Shown here: piece by piece, positions 37,272-48,830 of the stretch | How positions within the stretch are numbered: the stretch's first letter is position 1 | Layout of the letters: the number at the start of each line of letters is the position of its first letter | DNA from: Verticillium longisporum | Lineage: Eukaryota; Ascomycota; Sordariomycetes; Glomerellales; Plectosphaerellaceae | Length of the DNA: 64,000 nt | Direction of reading: 5' to 3' | Assembly (NCBI GenBank): GCA_019188255.1 | Contig: JAETXT010000002.1 | Location: 5,208,001 to 5,272,000, forward strand | The notes under the pieces: generated by a model | What the model saw: only the letters and a program-made list of their open reading frames with translations | What the model was told of the DNA's origin: nothing | Databases searched by the model: none | Made by a program: the position numbers and the translations under genes

Positions 37272-38689
37272 CGTAGCAGGGTGGGCAGCAAAGGGGTGCC
37301 GCGTTTCCTCTGGTCTTTCCTCTGGTCTTTCCTCTCGTCTTTCCTCTGGTGCGGATTGATCAATGGTGTGTATTCGATGACAGCCTGAAAATGAACGAGC
37401 TTCGAGGCCAGCTCCCTGACCCCTGGATTCATGACAACGGGGTCAGCGAACCACGGCGCTGGGATTACGACCCTGAAGCCCCCACCCCGCCGCCGAAGCG
37501 AAAGCGCAGCCTGCAGGCGGCGTGCGCCGGGGCGTTTGTGCCACGCCCTGGGGTCTCTGAATGCGTCGTCTTGTTTCGCCTGGGCTACTAAGGGCAGTTC
37601 TTCGCCATGTCCAAGGCGATGAACCTGAGCATACGTCTACCTGGGCATCACTCCATCCATCCTCAACATTTCTGTGCGCACGTCTGGATTTCTGGCATAC
37701 ACACATCTACCTCTTGCCCGTTTGTTTTATCACAGCCACATCAGTATGACATCGAGACTTGATTATCAACAAAGATACTGCCCTCTGCTGTCAGTACTTG
37801 ATTTTGGTGTGCAAACAAGCAAACAATTCATCACAGCTAGATACTGCTGGGGCTGTATTGAGAGTTCACGTCCTGGGTCTAATCAGCCTGCGCGACACAA
37901 CATCGTACACATCTTGGAACTGTCCGCAAAGAGACCCGACATGTGTTGCAAACGGGATATCGAGGGATCACGTCGAGTGGCGATCCAGAACGCTCCCGCG
38001 GACACACGAAGCTTTTCCTGCCATGTAACCCCACAACTCTTCGAAGTACTGCACAGAACGCTGCATCTCCTCTCTGTAGCCGATCGGTAGGATACTCATT
38101 CTAGACGCATCCGCAAACTTGCGATCAGAAGGCTGGAAAGCCAGTACGGTCTCGCCGACAATTCAAAGCATGGGAACTTCCAGGCGAACGTCCTCGGTGG
38201 GCCAGCCAGACCTTCGACGTCCAAAGTGGCTAGCCACAACGATCAAGTTGACAAGAGCAGCACTCAATCAACGTAGTCGAGCATTTCAATGGCGTAACAT
38301 GTACAATGTCCAGCCATCGCACTCGCATCGGAACGTCGCGCCGAGCAAACCACGGTTCTCGCGTGATCACTTCCAACCAAGAGCGTGAAAAACATACAGA
38401 GATGAAAATCGCTGTTATCTTATTTCGTGTTCGTAATACTTCGCAGAACGCTTCATGACTCCATTTTTGAGCATCATCAAGTCCAGACGAAGGAGTGCCC
38501 TGATTTTGTGCGAACAGCCCACACGCGTACGCGACAGACGGCACACCCCTCTCAGCGTGCAGATCCAACATGCACACCATGCATCAAATCGCCCCAAAAA
38601 AAACATGTCCTGCCGAGAACCGCCGAATCCCTCATCTGCCAGGTGTACTATTTTGCTCGCCACCCAGCCACTGAACCCCCCCAGCCTCC
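37272..38689. other. Intergenic
   Basis: This is the promoter side of the endonuclease III gene and the 3' flank of the small ORF at 38690. A four-copy 12-bp tandem repeat lies at 37303-37350. No supported gene was found. Confidence 0.55.
37303..37350. repeat. Tandem repeat, about 4 x 12 bp
   Basis: Four head-to-tail copies of TTTCCTCTGGTC, one with CTCGTC in place of CTGGTC. They start about 32 bp upstream of the ATG at 37271, in the leader of the endonuclease III gene. Confidence 0.8.
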
Positions 38690-38956
38690 TTATTTCACTT
38701 CGTGCCGCTCTACCCAGCATGATATCCCATCTGCCGTATCCCACCGCAGAGGTTCCGAGTCCTGGGTCTTGAGGTCGGCCTGCATACTGCTGTACGTGAG
38801 GCCGTCGGAGAGCTGCTCCTTGCCCAGGCGTTTGGCTTCCGCGTTGGCGTCCTTGAGATGCGCGTACGCGCCAAGGGCGACAAATTCATTGCCACCACAG
38901 TCGCGCCAGAGCAGGACGTAGACATGTGGCCCGGAGCCTGGCAGTTTGGACGTCAT
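38690..38956 (-). CDS. Small protein of unknown function, 88 residues
   Basis: I do not recognise the family. The single-exon frame starts with ATG at 38956 and codes 88 residues with coding-like, C-ending codon use. Visible features are an early beta-like stretch HVYVLLWRDCGGNEFVALG, a helix-like AHLKDANAEAKRLGKEQL, and a C-terminal WDTADGISCWVERHEVK. There is no signal peptide or membrane segment. The strand-helix order looks like a small globular domain. Two runs of eight T (plus strand) lie directly upstream at 38959-38980. The frame could be chance, but the amphipathic pattern and bias argue for a real gene. Confidence 0.5.
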   Translation of the reverse strand: MTSKLPGSGPHVYVLLWRDCGGNEFVALGAYAHLKDANAEAKRLGKEQLSDGLTYSSMQADLKTQDSEPLRWDTADGISCWVERHEVK

Positions 38957-39533
38957 GGCTTTTTTTTCGGGGTTTTTTTTGGTCCCGACCGTGATCGAGA
39001 CTGAACGTGGTTTCGCGAATCGTCGTTACGTGGCGAATTCAAAGGCGTGGCGGGTTGCGATGAGACGTGGGATGGGGTGTTGTTTGTGACCATGCGGCGA
39101 ACCGTGGCCGTGCGCTCATTTGAACATCGGGGTTATTTTATTTCGCAGTGTCGTCGTGTCAAGTTGGAACAATGTGGCCGAATCTCGATGCTCGTCCCGT
39201 GACGGCGTGTCGTCGGGTTGTGGGAACGGAGGCGTGCGCTCGTGATGTCTTGGCGGGGGGCTATGGTTCTTCGGGAGCATGACGTCGGCGGTGATGCATG
39301 GCGACCATGTCGGCTGGACGGCACTACGTAATAGCCACGCCTGGGCACTGGTCGGCGAGTGTGGACCCACAGGTGTTCGGCCCCGGCCCCGAACGCCGGA
39401 GGCCGGTGTCGTTTTGGACCTATCGCTCCGAATCGTTCTCCCCGATGAGTGAGACACGTGTTTTGTGTTTAAAGGACGTGTTCCCAAGTGCTGGACAGAT
39501 GACTTTGATTTCTTGCTTCGCTAAAATGACAAT
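38957..39533. other. Intergenic
   Basis: Two eight-T runs lie at 38959-38980. The remainder shows only short frames. This is the upstream side of the small ORF and the 3' flank of the dehydrogenase gene. Confidence 0.5.
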
Positions 39534-40451
39534 CTACTGCGTTCCGAAGAGCATGCCGCCGTTTGCACACACAACCTGTCCTGTGCACCATGCAGACTCA
39601 GCAGACACCAACATGCCCACAATGCCAGCAACCTCGCCGACATAGGCCGGGCGGCCGCCTGCCGTCTCAGCCTCCCTGACGAGCGCATCATCGTCAATGC
39701 CGGGACGAGCCTTCATCAGGGGCGAGTGCTCGATGAAGCCCTTGATGAAGCGCTTGAACTCGGGCGTGTTGCTTTCGTACATCTCGGTCAGGACGGGGCC
39801 GGGGTTGATGGCGTTGACGGTCGCATTCTCGCTGAGCTCACGAGCCCATGTGCGCGTCATAGCCTCGAGGGCGGCCTTGGTGCCACCGTAGACGCTCTGG
39901 CCGAAGAAACCGGCGGAGGAGCTGACGGATGAGAGGTTGACGATGCGGCCGGAGCGATCGTTGGGCAGGTAGGGCTGAACGGCTTGGACGAGGAGCAGGG
40001 GTCCGAGAACGTTGACGCGGTAGGACGTTTCGAACTGGTCGACGGTGATGTCGGGAATGAGGTTGTTCAGAGCGACACCAGCGTTGTTGATGAGAATGTC
40101 GATCTGAAACTTGGCGATGCCGGCCTCAGAGGCCTGCTTCTTGGCCGACTCGACCAGAGTGGCAGGGCCAGTAGGGGTGCCGAGATCAGCCTGCACAGGC
40201 AGGGCAATGATGTTGTGCTTGCTCTTGAGGTCGGCAGCCAGGTTCTCGGCGCGGGACTGCGAGGAAGCCGAAGTGTAGCCCAGGATGAGGTTGCAGCCCT
40301 TGGAAGCAAGGTTCTCGGCGATGGCGACACCGATGCCTAGATAGCACGGGATAGGTTAGCTTTGCACAATGCAGAAGGGCGCGGTGGAGTCTTGGTTACC
40401 TCGAGCGGCACCGGTCACGATGCCGAGCTTTCCATCGAGTGATCGCGACAT
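39534..40451 (-). CDS. Short-chain dehydrogenase/reductase (FabG-like)
   Basis: This is a classical SDR with 284 residues from exons 40400-40451 and 39534-40336 (GTAACC donor, CTATCTAG acceptor). The cofactor motif TGAARGIGVAIAE spans the intron. NNAG follows, and the catalytic set is Ser in NLSSVSSSAGFF with YGGTK (Y-x3-K). The tail INPGPVLTEMY and CTGQVVCANGG match FabG-like 3-oxoacyl reductases. The best fit is an NAD(P)H-dependent carbonyl reductase; the substrate is not readable from sequence. An ATAAAAG box lies about 107 bp upstream of the start codon on the minus strand. Confidence 0.87.
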
Positions 40452-41143
40452 GTTCTTGTTGAAAAAGTGTGTGAGAGGGAACAAGAGTGGCTAGGTGGGT
40501 GTGGAGGAGAAAGAAGTGCCGTGTCCTCCAGTCGCCAAGGGCAGGCGATCGGCCACACCTTTTATCGTGAAGCGCATAACCTCGAAGGACAGAAAGACCA
40601 GACCTACCCGACTCATTGGCCTCCTGGGACGTCCCGCGCAGGGAAAACATGGGAGCAACGAGGCGAGCGAATTGGCTTTGGCCAGGACCCCTCTGAGGCC
40701 CCTAGGACGCTGGAGCTACCCCGCCAAAGCAGCTACGACCTGAGCGCGTGCCCCGCGATGCGATGACGTTTGATCCGCGCCAATCGTCTTTCGCGACAGC
40801 CCCGACACAGGTACCTCTGTACCTCACTCAGGAACCTTAGGCGAGAAAGCTCTCTAGCATGATATTATGTCAGCATGCTGGACCCCCCTCCCCCCGTCGC
40901 AACGCAGTTGCGGACCCTGTGCAGATCTCCACCTCCAAACGCCAAGTGCCAGACAGTAACAGCACCTTTGCACTGGGGCGCAACACCGCAAGACAGACAT
41001 CGAAAAGTCTCAACACCAGCCAGCCAGCTAGCTGTCCCATAGCTTCGACAACGACGTCTGTCCTTTCTTCCTGCTGTTCTCTCAATCCACCTATCCTGCC
41101 CCAGCTCTACGACAAACGACGACCACCATCCACAACCGCCACC
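40452..41143. other. Divergent promoter region, SDR and ARD1
   Basis: About 690 bp between two diverging genes. It includes an ATAAAAGG box for the SDR and GGTACCT motifs near 40809. A CT/CA-rich leader precedes ARD1. Confidence 0.6.
40558..40565 (-). promoter_or_regulatory. TATA-like box of the SDR gene
   Basis: ATAAAAGG on the minus strand, about 107 bp before the ATG at 40451. The call is by sequence and distance only. Confidence 0.45.
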
Positions 41144-41830
41144 ATGGACATCCGCCTCCTCAAGTCCTCCGACCTCCCGCTGATCCAGCACGCCAACCTC
41201 GAGAACCTCCCCGAGAACTACTTTCTCAAGTACTACCTCTACCACGCCCTGTCCTGGCCCCAGCTCAGCTTCGTCGCCGTCGACGTGTCGCGCCCGGCCA
41301 AGACGCCCTACGACTACCCCAAGATTGTCGGCTACGTGCTGGCCAAGATGGAGGAGGAGCCCGCCGACGGCATACCCCACGGCCACATCACCTCCCTCTC
41401 CGTCATGCGCACCCACCGCCGCCTCGGCATCGCCGAGAAGATTATGCGCCAGTCCCAGCTCGCCATGGTCGAGACATTCGGCGCCCAGTACGTCTCCCTT
41501 CACGTCCGCGTCAGCAACCAGGCCGCCATCCGCCTCTACCGCGACACCCTCGGCTTCACCTCCGACAAGACCGAGGCCAAGTACTACGCCGACGGCGAGG
41601 ACGCCTACTGCATGCGCCTCGACCTCTCCGACATTCGTGACCGCGTCAACGAGGAGCGCGAGGCCGAGCGCGAGGCCCAGGGCGAGGACCAGGACGAGGG
41701 CGAGGCCGTGGGCGATGTCGGCTCCGATCCCAGTAAGAAGACGAAGCCCGATGGCGAGCCCAAGCGCAAGGTCAAGGTCGGCAAGGCGCTGGGCGTCGGC
41801 GAGCTCGTGGAGAAGAATGAATCCAAGTGA
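41144..41830 (+). CDS. ARD1: NatA catalytic subunit ARD1/NAA10
   Basis: The catalytic subunit of the NatA N-terminal acetyltransferase acetylates nascent chains after initiator-Met removal, with NAT1/NAA15 at the ribosome. The intronless frame has 228 residues and starts [19 protein letters not shown], as the family does. The GNAT core shows [20 protein letters not shown], then [30 protein letters not shown] with the acetyl-CoA loop [23 protein letters not shown] and [15 protein letters not shown]. The last 70 residues are charged and disordered, as is common in fungi. The start context CACCATGG is strong. Confidence 0.96.
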   Translation: MDIRLLKSSDLPLIQHANLENLPENYFLKYYLYHALSWPQLSFVAVDVSRPAKTPYDYPKIVGYVLAKMEEEPADGIPHGHITSLSVMRTHRRLGIAEKIMRQSQLAMVETFGAQYVSLHVRVSNQAAIRLYRDTLGFTSDKTEAKYYADGEDAYCMRLDLSDIRDRVNEEREAEREAQGEDQDEGEAVGDVGSDPSKKTKPDGEPKRKVKVGKALGVGELVEKNESK

Positions 41831-42279
41831 AGGAGGGGCGGGCGGTGGGCAGTTAGGGCTTGCCTGCTTTAAGCAAGGATGCCCGACAGTCTGAAATTCT
41901 TGGTTATGCAACGGAGGGGAAGGAGGAACAAAACGACGTGACGTACCGAAAGCATGATAGAAAGGGACGAAGAAAGATAAAAGAAAGACGGCAGTTTGGC
42001 ATGGTCCTCCAGTCCAAGGCGGGGGCGGGGGGTGTGACGGATATGGTACGATGATGAACCGTGGCCAGCGGCAAGCCAGATAGACTAATACTCTGGCGGT
42101 CAGAGGTAGGTAGAGGAGCTCATCAGGCTGGACAGCCTCCCCAAGTCCAACTGCCAGTGAAGCTCCGACAGCTACGCCGGTATACCTAGGTACTGTAGAG
42201 TGATTTCAAAAGAGCACTCAAAACAATGACGCTTCACAGACTCGACGATCTATTACTATTGATCATGGGAAGAGCGCTG
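41831..42279. other. Intergenic, convergent 3' flanks
   Basis: The 3' ends of ARD1 and the PPxY gene face each other. A CTAGGTACTG motif lies at 42186-42195. No gene was seen. Confidence 0.55.
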
Positions 42280-44640
42280 CTACCTGCCGGCTCCCGTCTC
42301 TCTTCGTTCCTGTTCCTCCAATTCCCTCGCAAATGCTTCGTCTGCCTCCATTCTTAGTCGCTCCACGTCCCGCGTCAGCGAACTCACCTCTTCCTCAAGT
42401 CGGTCACTTTCGAAGTTCCTTCGCACCTGCTTCCCTGCGCTCACCGAATCTGTCTCTCCTTGTGCCCCGGAGGGCTTGGAGACGGCCTTGTTCTCCCTGT
42501 CCTCCTTTCTCTTGAGCTGTCCATCTCTAGCTTCGTCGAGTTGTGCACATCGGCGAGCAAGCCTCTTTTCCAGCTCATCTAGTTGGTGAAACTTATCCTG
42601 CGATGTCTGGTGTAGAACGTCTGGTGCCTGATAACTTTGACTGCCGGATCCCCGCTGCCCCTGGTCGGCAACTCTAGGCCAGCCTCCGGTTTGCGGCGCC
42701 CCTGGATGAGCACCCCTAGAATTGCCACCACTGTGAGCACCAGGTATTCCAGGCGCATGGCCCAGAGGCAGAGTAGAGGGCGGTGCAGAGTCAGGCCCAG
42801 TGTTCCACGCACCAGGAGGAAAACCGCCTGGTGGACACGTCATCGGACCCGGCCCCAGTGGCAGCACCCGCGGCGGAACGGTCAGAGGCGCCGGCCCCGG
42901 TAGGCCCCACGAATTCCCTCCTGCCCCAGAGGCGACACCACTCCCGTGCCTCTGCCCCCGCCGCTTCTTCCGCTCAGCCTTTTTCCTCGCCCTCCTCTCC
43001 CGTCTGCGCTCTCTCCGTATACCTCGCTGTGCCCTCTTCAGCGCGCGGAACGCCTGCGATAGACTCTTAATCTCGGCACGCATAACCTTGCTGTCGACAT
43101 TCTGAGGAGGGTACTCTGACCTTGTTCGCTTGGCTTCGGCCAATTCAGCTTTCAGACGTTGAACATGCTGCTTCGTGATGTGTTCTTCGGGCTTTATCAA
43201 CCATGCGTGCAGCGTTCTGTGGAAGACAGGAAATTGCGAGACACTGAGGTCGTCATGATCCGGCAGAGAACTGAGCGATGAGTCGGAGCTCGCTAGTGAC
43301 CCTGAGCCGGTTGAGGACCCAGATTCTCTGCGCTGGTGCTGCTGTGCGGGCAGGCTCTCTGGAGGGATGCGAACAAGTGGACTGTGATTCATGTGTGGTT
43401 GCTGGTCATCTGTCGGGAATGACCCAGGAACTAAGCCTGGCCCAAGAGGCAATCCCGGTGCCTGCACCGGCCTCGAGTAACAAGTATTTACCTGTGGGCC
43501 ATGATATACGTTCGGATGGGTGTCGTGATATACGGTTCCCGGGTAGCCATGGTTGAATCCTCCACTGAACATGCCTGGCCCAGCGATGACGTTGTCTCGG
43601 TAGCTGACCCCATTGGTATCGGCAACCAGTCCACCAACGCGGACGCCGTTGCGATCCACGACGACCGTGTTGCCTATGGAGAAGCCTTCGTCATTGAGTT
43701 TGATACCAGCAAAGTTAAAACCACTCGGTGAGACTCGCGCCGGCTGTAACTGCTGCTGTGGTTGAGGAGCCCAGTAGGGATGGAAAAATAGAGGCTGGTT
43801 CGGTGGCAGAGAAGGAGGCATAGGCCGGCCTAGGTGGTGGGGGCGGTGATGATCAAATGAGGAATCCCACGCGCCAGGCACATGAGGACTGTATTCGGCT
43901 TGATGTTGCAGGCGAGGCGGCTCGAAGGCCAGTCGCACCCACATGGCTCGGGGTTGGAAGAAGTATGCGTTCCATTCTGCTGTGACGGCCTCTGCTTCAC
44001 GCTTCACGCCAAGGGCAGGCGATCCCACTGCTACGTCAGCGGCTGAAGCCCGGCGAAGCTGGTTGAGGTGCACTGAGGCATGAGCCCGGCCGCTGGAGGC
44101 AGAACCTGTAGTGCTGTCTGTCTCGGCGAGCAGCTTGCGATCAATGACGGCTTCGTTGCGTGCAGTGGCGTGATTGGGCAGTAGAAAGTTCAGGAAGGTT
44201 TGCCAGTCTGACGAACTCACATCGCGCCTAGCCCATTCCTGTCTGTAGGGGAAATCATCTGGACGAGAGGTCGATATGAGAGAAATCGTCTGAGTAACGT
44301 GGTGATCCTGAAAGAAGCCCCTAGGTAGTGGACGAGTTTCGAAGTAATCTTGTGCTGCCGCTGATGAGAGCGAGGAGACCGGAAAGGATGACTCGCTGAC
44401 TGAGTTGTTACGGCGGTCACTTGCGGACGGAGTGAAATTCACCTCACTCTGGTTACTGGATGAAAGGGCGGCCGCAGGCTGAAGTTGAGATGACGAGGCT
44501 GAAGAGTCTGGGCGGCCGGGGGGCCGGCTGGACAGGTCACAAAACCGAGCATCGGTGCCATCAATAGGCTGATTGGAATGACCAATAGAGTAGATATCCG
44601 TCTCGGAGTATGGGGGCGGCGGCGGGTCAGGAATATTCAT
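42280..44640 (-). CDS. Proline-rich PPxY protein of unknown function
   Basis: A single long frame of 786 residues from the ATG at 44640. The frame runs on upstream to a TTG codon at 44820, but without an ATG. It opens MNIPDPPPPPYSETDIYS, with a PPPY motif that binds WW domains of Nedd4/Rsp5-type ubiquitin ligases; that partner is an inference. A more ordered, likely conserved segment lies at about residues 105-180, including RPDDFPYRQEWARRDVSS. The middle is Pro/Gly/Ser-rich and holds a short hydrophobic FNFAGIKLNDEGFSIGNTVV patch. Near the end is a strongly basic stretch with RRERRRERRARKKAERKKRR followed by a heptad-rich coiled coil over the last 100 residues. I do not recognise the family. 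The coherence of the frame and its length make it a gene. Confidence 0.77.
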   Translation of the reverse strand: MNIPDPPPPPYSETDIYSIGHSNQPIDGTDARFCDLSSRPPGRPDSSASSSQLQPAAALSSSNQSEVNFTPSASDRRNNSVSESSFPVSSLSSAAAQDYFETRPLPRGFFQDHHVTQTISLISTSRPDDFPYRQEWARRDVSSSDWQTFLNFLLPNHATARNEAVIDRKLLAETDSTTGSASSGRAHASVHLNQLRRASAADVAVGSPALGVKREAEAVTAEWNAYFFQPRAMWVRLAFEPPRLQHQAEYSPHVPGAWDSSFDHHRPHHLGRPMPPSLPPNQPLFFHPYWAPQPQQQLQPARVSPSGFNFAGIKLNDEGFSIGNTVVVDRNGVRVGGLVADTNGVSYRDNVIAGPGMFSGGFNHGYPGTVYHDTHPNVYHGPQVNTCYSRPVQAPGLPLGPGLVPGSFPTDDQQPHMNHSPLVRIPPESLPAQQHQRRESGSSTGSGSLASSDSSLSSLPDHDDLSVSQFPVFHRTLHAWLIKPEEHITKQHVQRLKAELAEAKRTRSEYPPQNVDSKVMRAEIKSLSQAFRALKRAQRGIRRERRRERRARKKAERKKRRGQRHGSGVASGAGGNSWGLPGPAPLTVPPRVLPLGPGPMTCPPGGFPPGAWNTGPDSAPPSTLPLGHAPGIPGAHSGGNSRGAHPGAPQTGGWPRVADQGQRGSGSQSYQAPDVLHQTSQDKFHQLDELEKRLARRCAQLDEARDGQLKRKEDRENKAVSKPSGAQGETDSVSAGKQVRRNFESDRLEEEVSSLTRDVERLRMEADEAFARELEEQERRETGAGR

Positions 44641-45740
44641 GGTAGTATGGTGGACTGACTGACGTGTCAGTTGTATCAGAGCTTCAGCAGACGGATGGAA
44701 GAAAATAGTGTCTGGGTAACCTCCAGGTGTATGGCGGCAGACGAAATCCTGAAAATGGCCAAACCAGATACGGGTTCCATGGGGGTGCAATGTCGTCGAC
44801 GACGATGAGTAGGTGCGCAATGATTAGTAATTCCAAGGTCTTTGTTGATTGACGGCGATATAGGTGACCTTGGTGGTGGTGGTGTTTTGGCAGGGTTGTA
44901 GCTTGTCAGCCCGACAGGTGAATGTGGGCGAGAGAGTGTGTGCTGGGAGACGGGTCGAGCCTGTTTGCTTACCTCCGCTGCCTCGCCCTTCAGTGGATGA
45001 AATCAGCTCAATAGCTTTCCAGAGGGAGGCTGCTATAAGGCGCGCTGCCTGAGCTGGCGTCCAAGATGCGTTTGGCTTGACTTGTCCCAATCCAAGCACT
45101 TGGCGATGCGAAATGAACCGAATAGGTGCCAGCCCGCCTTTCACGTACCGGTGTCATTCATAGACTTTGATGTGCTACATGATGGCAGTCAACCAGCCTT
45201 ATGTTGTATTTGAGCAGACCGCAGACTGCAAACTGCCGAGTGCCGGGTTCCCTCCTTCGGCTACCGTACCCTTCCCAGGTACGCTGCCCAACAATTCAGC
45301 CCTGATTTCAGGGCGACCCAGTGACTATGTGGTGATTACTCTCTGGGCGCAAGGCAGACTCGAGCCACTCTTGTGACGAGGGACGACGATAGGGCCGAAG
45401 GGTGAAGACCCCCCAAAAGGCCCCATTCCGCCGACCGCGTCACTGCATCTGCTTACGCGGCCAGCCCCTCCTCCTAGAACAACCACGGCCCTTTCCCCGA
45501 TCTGCCATGATTGCTCTGTGCTATCGCTCAGAAACCGCCAATCTCTTCCCCTCAAAAAGCCTGCTGGCTTTCAGACTCCCGAATTGAGCTACAAGCACAT
45601 CTCAGGTGTGGCTACTCTGATGAAACCCAGCTCTTGGATGTCCTGGCACAGGCAGCCATCTCTGTCATCGCCATGTATGCAGTACTTTGTGAGCTGACCA
45701 CGACAGCTGCCGCAACATCATGCTCCCTGACCTCTTGACT
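44641..45740. other. Intergenic
   Basis: This is upstream of the PPxY gene and downstream of GCD7. The part next to 44640 is open in the PPxY frame but probably leader. No other gene was seen. Confidence 0.5.
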
Positions 45741-47232
45741 TTACCTCTCTAGCTCGTCCCAGAGCTGGAAGTCCACATCCTCCTGCTTATAGTGGTCCGC
45801 AATGATGGTTGAGAGGTGATTGCGAGAGTGCGCGCCCCTATCAACGTGTCAGTCCGGTCTGCCGCTCATTCTGTTAACACGAGTCCACTCACAGATTGGT
45901 GATGTATGTGTCGACGAGCTCTGCCGGCACCAGTTCCGTGGCGGCGCTTCGTACATCGACGCCGTTCACCAGTGGCCCATCGGCGAAGCTCACGTGGCTC
46001 ATTGAGCTGCCCCATTCATTCAGGTTCTCCTCGTCAACCGAGCTCTCTGGACTCAATTTATAGACGCCACTGAGAACAATGACTGATGTTCCCCGCTCCT
46101 TGGCCGCCCTTGCGATGATTCCGGCGCCTGCATCGGTCACGACGCCGCCATTGGCGAGCACCGACCGAGCGCCGAGCACGACCTTGTTGATGCGCGGCAT
46201 GTGTGCCATGAGGCCGGCGTTCATCACGTTGATAGACGAGATGCCGACTGCCGAGAGCTTCTTCCTAAAATGGGCATACGGCGGCTCGTCAGACGATGCA
46301 CGGGGCGCCTCAGTCGCAATCAGCACCGTAAATCTCCTCTTGGCAGCCGCACGCAGGATAAACTTTTGCACAGTGGCAGAGGGCTGGTGAACGAGCACGT
46401 AGTCCATGGGGTGGATCTGCACCTCAGCAGCCGAAGCGATCTGATCATCGACCTGGCTAATCTCGTCTTTGATCTCCTCGATGCCATCAATGATTTCTGC
46501 CCTGATAGCGTTCACTCTGGTCTGTTGTCCGCGCATAGGAGTGGACACACCCGAGCCACCAATGTAGGGAGAACCCGTGCCGATGTAAGGCGATCCCGAC
46601 GCGATGCTGTGCACATCCACCGTAGGCGCGGCCTCGAGCAAGGAGAGTAGGGTCTTGGGCACTGAGAAGGAGCTGGCAGACGTCAAGGCACCTGGCCGAA
46701 CTGGTCGGGGGCCGCTGGATATGTAGTCCGCGCCGGCATCCTGCTTCGTGTACGTGGACGGGGGCCAGTGATGTTCGAGCTTGGATGCGTCGGCGACGGC
46801 CGCAGTAGGTGTCATCTGTACATCGCTTGGTGTCTCATCACCTCCGTCATTTCGGTCTTCGGCAGCCTCATCACGAATCAAGCCCAGCACTCTCCTAACG
46901 ATATTGCCGACGACGAGCTCCTTAGGTTGCGCCGCCACAAGCCGACATCCGACCTGCTGAACCTTCTCAAGCATCTGGTCAACATCCTGAAATCTTGTCT
47001 TGGCAACGACCTGGAGGAGGATGTGTGCGGTGGCAACAGCGCATGGCTCGGCGCCTGAAATCTGTCGTCGCTTGAGGAGGCTAAATGGGCGTTTAGTTGG
47101 CGGACTTTCCAGTGCGCATACTCATGGGCAAACTCACGAAATAAGACTGTCAATTGAAGCCTCAAGTGTCTTTCCTTTCAGAGACTTGAGATATCTCTCG
47201 AGCTCCGAGAGGCTCGGCTTCACGGACGACAT
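45741..47232 (-). CDS. GCD7: Translation initiation factor eIF2B subunit beta (GCD7)
   Basis: GCD7 is a regulatory subunit of eIF2B, the GTP-GDP exchange factor for eIF2. Exons 47138-47232, 45893-47080 and 45741-45837 give 459 residues. The N-terminus MSSVKPSLSELERYLKSLKG leads into the helical region that includes ISGAEPCAVATAHILLQVVA. The Rossmann-like half contains AEIIDGIEEIKDEI, HPMDYVLVHQPSATVQKFI, VMNAGLMAHMPRINKVVLGA, VLANGGVVTDAGAGIIARAA and VSFADGPLVN. It ends NLGAHSRNHLSTIIADHYK, with WDELER before the stop. All intron borders are GT..AG with the frame kept. Residues about 95-180 hold a family-variable insertion with SPYIGTGSPYIGGSG. Confidence 0.96.
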
Positions 47233-48830
47233 GGTGGTATTGATTTTGGGCGCAGGGCGCTGTGATCGCTTGATTTCGGAGTGGGTGTCGTCGCGGGGTG
47301 CCTTCGTGCGCCGTGTCCGTGGGCAGTCGGATTGCGCGGGGTTCTTCCGAGAACAGGATGTACCAAATCAGCTTGCCGAGAGAAAATTCTTGATTACTAC
47401 TGTCCTGTATGGCGGGGGCGTAAAATAGGCTGAGAAGGCGAACTAGAACTTTGGATGCTCGTCGTCGAGGGCTGATATTGAAGGGTTTGTAGTTCTGAGT
47501 CAAAGCTACGATCAGCGCCATCCCACTCTGTGTGGAGGTACGTAGACAATGTGCCTTGCTCGGGCATGGTGGGATGGGGAATTTCACAGTATGCACTAAC
47601 CTCAATGAGTTAGCCACAGGTAAAATTCAAGACTTGAATCACGTGCATCTACGGTTTTGCTTCGAGATCGCGATACCTCCACATCGAAACCAAGCATTGA
47701 AGACGGCTTTGGATCAAAAGATCGAGCTGCTGCTTGCTATCAGGACTAGCAAAGGGGGTTGGCCTGGGACCTTGAACTTACATGACTACCTACAATCCGT
47801 CAACAGTCTGCCTCTCATCACTCTTGATAACTTGTTGCATACCTACACAATATTGAATTAGGCAAAGCTGATGCTGATTTGTTCGTCCGTTTTAGTAACG
47901 GACTATTCCAGAAGAGAAGGACCGCCCCCCCCCCCCCCAACGGACCTCCTAAAGCTTCACGGCATGCAGAATGTAGCCCCAGCTAGGACCTCGGCGTAGG
48001 TGTAATTACGTAGTCGCTTGGCATCGGCAGCTCGCCCTAGAGGATGACCAGCCAGAACACGTGAACCTCGTTCCCGTCGCCCCAACTGAATGTGGAAGGA
48101 TCAGCCCAGTCCCTTCTAACCCGACACAGACACGGACTCCCACTCAGGCCAGGTGCAACAGACTGTTGAGCTTCGCTTTCTGACAGCCTAGCCTGTCTAT
48201 TCACTCATTCACCCTCCGTCTGCTTGCCGTGGCACAATTCTCGACCTTCAACTTCGTTGCTCGCGCTCCCTTGGGCAGTTGCAATTCGACAAATTCACGA
48301 CATTGGGCCCCCACCCCCTTGCGCCAAACGCGACCATCGTTCGCAGCCGAATCCGAACTGTTTGAGGTGCCCTCCACGTCCGACTGAACGTTGCATTGGA
48401 TTCCGACCTGCATCAGCGACCATCCCTTTGATAGACGTCAGACTCCCTCGTCATCCCCGCCATCCTACCGAAAAGAGCGCATCGCTGAGGAGAACCCCTT
48501 CCACCTAATTATCGTTCATGGCGACAAGGTGATCGCTACTTTCTCTGGGGAAACAATCGAAGCGTCTCAGAGACTGGTCAAACCCCCTTTGGCCGACTTC
48601 GAACCTCGTATACGCAAAACATACAGGTCGCCGTCCACTCGTTTTTTTGGCACCTTATTTGGACTCTACCGATTTTACATCCATACTTTTCTATTGCGCG
48701 TTTCCGGCAGCATCTCCCTTCGCGACCTGTATTAAAACGTTAAGGCCCCCTGGTGCTCAACCTTCGAAATCTGCTGTATCCTTGTCGGTTTCGCCTGTCC
48801 ATGCCTTATGGACTACATATACTACCAAAG
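47233..48830. other. Divergent promoter region, GCD7 and NEM1
   Basis: 1.6 kb between diverging genes. A run of 14 C lies at 47925-47938. Short frames without family features fill the rest. Part of the right end (48450-48830) is the NEM1 leader. Confidence 0.5.

Noticed and set aside
40865..41911. 348-residue minus-strand frame opposite ARD1
   Set aside because: It is antisense of biased codons with low-complexity Leu/Gly/Val content. ARD1 on the plus strand is complete.
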